Source: an uncultured Ruminococcus sp. (lineage in GTDB: Bacteria; Bacillota_A; Clostridia; Oscillospirales; Ruminococcaceae). Taken from it: a stretch of DNA of 5,923 nt. The notes below the pieces were generated by a model. It searched no databases and was not told the origin of the DNA. It saw only the letters and a program-made list of their open reading frames with translations. A program made the translations under genes and the position numbers. The first letter of the stretch is position 1, and every line of letters begins with the position of its first letter. Below, one piece after another: positions 5,501 to 5,923 of the stretch. The stretch spans positions 1-5,923 of the forward strand of contig CAMOXW010000139.1 in the NCBI GenBank assembly GCA_946629405.1, in the 5' to 3' direction.

Positions 5501-5923
5501 TACTGCGGCCGAAGATATTACCGTCTATGTCGGTCTTGACTCGCGTATGCCCGAAGCTCCGGGCTGGCTCAGCGACTATGAAAAACTCAGCGATACGGCT
5601 GCTACTTCAAATGAACTTACATTTGAACTGTATTCCAGGAAGTTCAGTGCCGGCGACAAGGTCACTCTCGGCGGAAATGCTTATTCCTACAGCGTTGTGA
5701 ACTATATAGTCTTCGTGAACGAGACTGTGCCCGATATCGTTACCACTACCACTACTACGGCCACCACAACTGCGACAACTTCTTCCACTTCTGCAACAGT
5801 TCCTGCCTCCGACGAACCCGACACCTTAACCTGGGGCGATTCAAACTGCGACGATAATACCAATATGGCTGACGCTGTATTCATCATGCAGTGCGTATCC
5901 AATCCCGATAAGTACAAGCTCTC
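2547..5923 (+). CDS. Secreted multimodular pectate lyase (PL1-like) with CBM6 and dockerin, C-terminus cut by window edge
   Basis: This is a large extracellular enzyme of at least 1125 residues, predicted to cleave pectate by beta-elimination. A signal peptide (hydrophobic core about 5-25, possible cleavage after ANA at 38-40) leads to an unassigned beta-rich module (about 47-220) and a fibronectin-III-like module (about 222-322, YYWRVDEV at 297-304). The lyase domain starts at FPTAEGYG (324-331). It continues with [49 protein letters not shown] (421-430), [11 protein letters not shown] (454-464) and FHHNLL, the pattern of right-handed beta-helix PL1-like lyases. [12 protein letters not shown] (731-742) is a calcium-type motif. 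A CBM6-like module spans about 790-912, a second accessory module about 917-1058, a Thr-rich linker 1060-1095, and a dockerin starts at W1096. The ATG is set by AGGGGGA 6 bases upstream. The exact PL subfamily and substrate are uncertain. Confidence 0.9.
   Translation, partial: [1125 protein letters not shown]
5742..5798 (+). repeat. Thr-rich linker coding repeat before the dockerin
   Basis: ACC/ACT/ACA/ACG codons give a run of Thr with Ala and Ser (residues 1066-1084). Such linkers are typical of modular cellulosomal and ruminococcal enzymes, are often glycosylated, and keep the dockerin flexible. The varied codons argue against recent slippage. Confidence 0.85.
5832..5923 (+). other. N-terminal half of a ruminococcal-type dockerin module, cut by window edge
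   Basis: From W1096 the sequence [19 protein letters not shown] forms a first EF-hand-like calcium loop. The ligand positions are D1098, N1100, D1102, N1104, N1106 and D1109, followed by the helix [16 protein letters not shown]. The WGD-NCD opening and NP-KY ending are familiar from Ruminococcus dockerins. The second repeat must lie beyond base 5923. The module would bind a cohesin and place the enzyme on a scaffoldin or cell surface. Confidence 0.82.

Noticed and set aside
5702..5917. Minus-strand open frame with a Val-rich run, resembling a membrane segment.
   Set aside because: It is the reverse complement of the Thr-rich linker and dockerin codons of the pectinase. It has no ribosome binding site and no neighbour that needs it.
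1..5923. A new multi-gene defence or mobile system linking the decarboxylase and the pectinase.
   Set aside because: Both halves are recognisable metabolic or secreted-enzyme genes transcribed divergently. No transposase, integrase, attachment-site repeat or nuclease is visible.

Overview
This window looks like chromosomal DNA of a gut or rumen Ruminococcus (Clostridia, Oscillospiraceae), probably close to R. flavefaciens, R. albus or R. champanellensis. Three signs support this. A secreted pectinase ends in a ruminococcal-style dockerin. The decarboxylase genes have typical clostridial sequences (RDANQSLMATR). The genes carry strong AGGAGG-type ribosome binding sites and are preceded by an A/T-rich intergenic region. 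The species is inferred from protein style only.

Left half, minus strand (1-2149): three tightly packed genes of a sodium-translocating, biotin-dependent oxaloacetate decarboxylase. In transcription order they are the carboxyltransferase alpha subunit (2149-752), the small membrane gamma subunit OadG (739-335) and a free-standing biotin carrier protein (332 to beyond base 1). Gaps are 12 and 2 bases, and each downstream ribosome binding site overlaps the end of the gene before it, so translation is probably coupled. Alpha would move the carboxyl group of oxaloacetate onto the biotin of the carrier, leaving pyruvate. A membrane beta subunit (OadB), not in this window, would then release CO2 and export Na+. 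OadG anchors and assembles the complex. The missing beta gene is expected beyond the left edge.

Middle (2150-2546): a 397-base A/T-rich divergent promoter region. It contains a near-consensus sigma-A promoter firing right (TTGACT, 17 bases, TGTTATAAT), one or two candidate promoters firing left, a 19-base A/T palindrome between them, and two dyad symmetries in the predicted pectinase leader.

Right half, plus strand (2547 to beyond 5923): one very large secreted modular pectate lyase of at least 1125 residues. In order it has a signal peptide, an uncharacterised N-terminal beta-type module, a fibronectin-III-like module, a PL1-like beta-helix lyase domain, a short Asp-rich calcium-type motif, a CBM6-like carbohydrate-binding module, a further C-terminal module, a Thr-rich linker, and the first half of a dockerin cut by the window edge. 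The dockerin implies that the enzyme docks onto a scaffoldin.

The two halves are divergent neighbours with no evident joint function beyond both belonging to plant-polymer fermentation: outside the cell, pectin breakdown; inside, C4-acid and pyruvate metabolism coupled to a sodium gradient. I saw no mobile element, CRISPR array, RNA gene or clear rho-independent terminator. Nothing here convincingly amounts to a new biological system. The best leads are the promoter/leader architecture and the unnamed modules of the pectinase.
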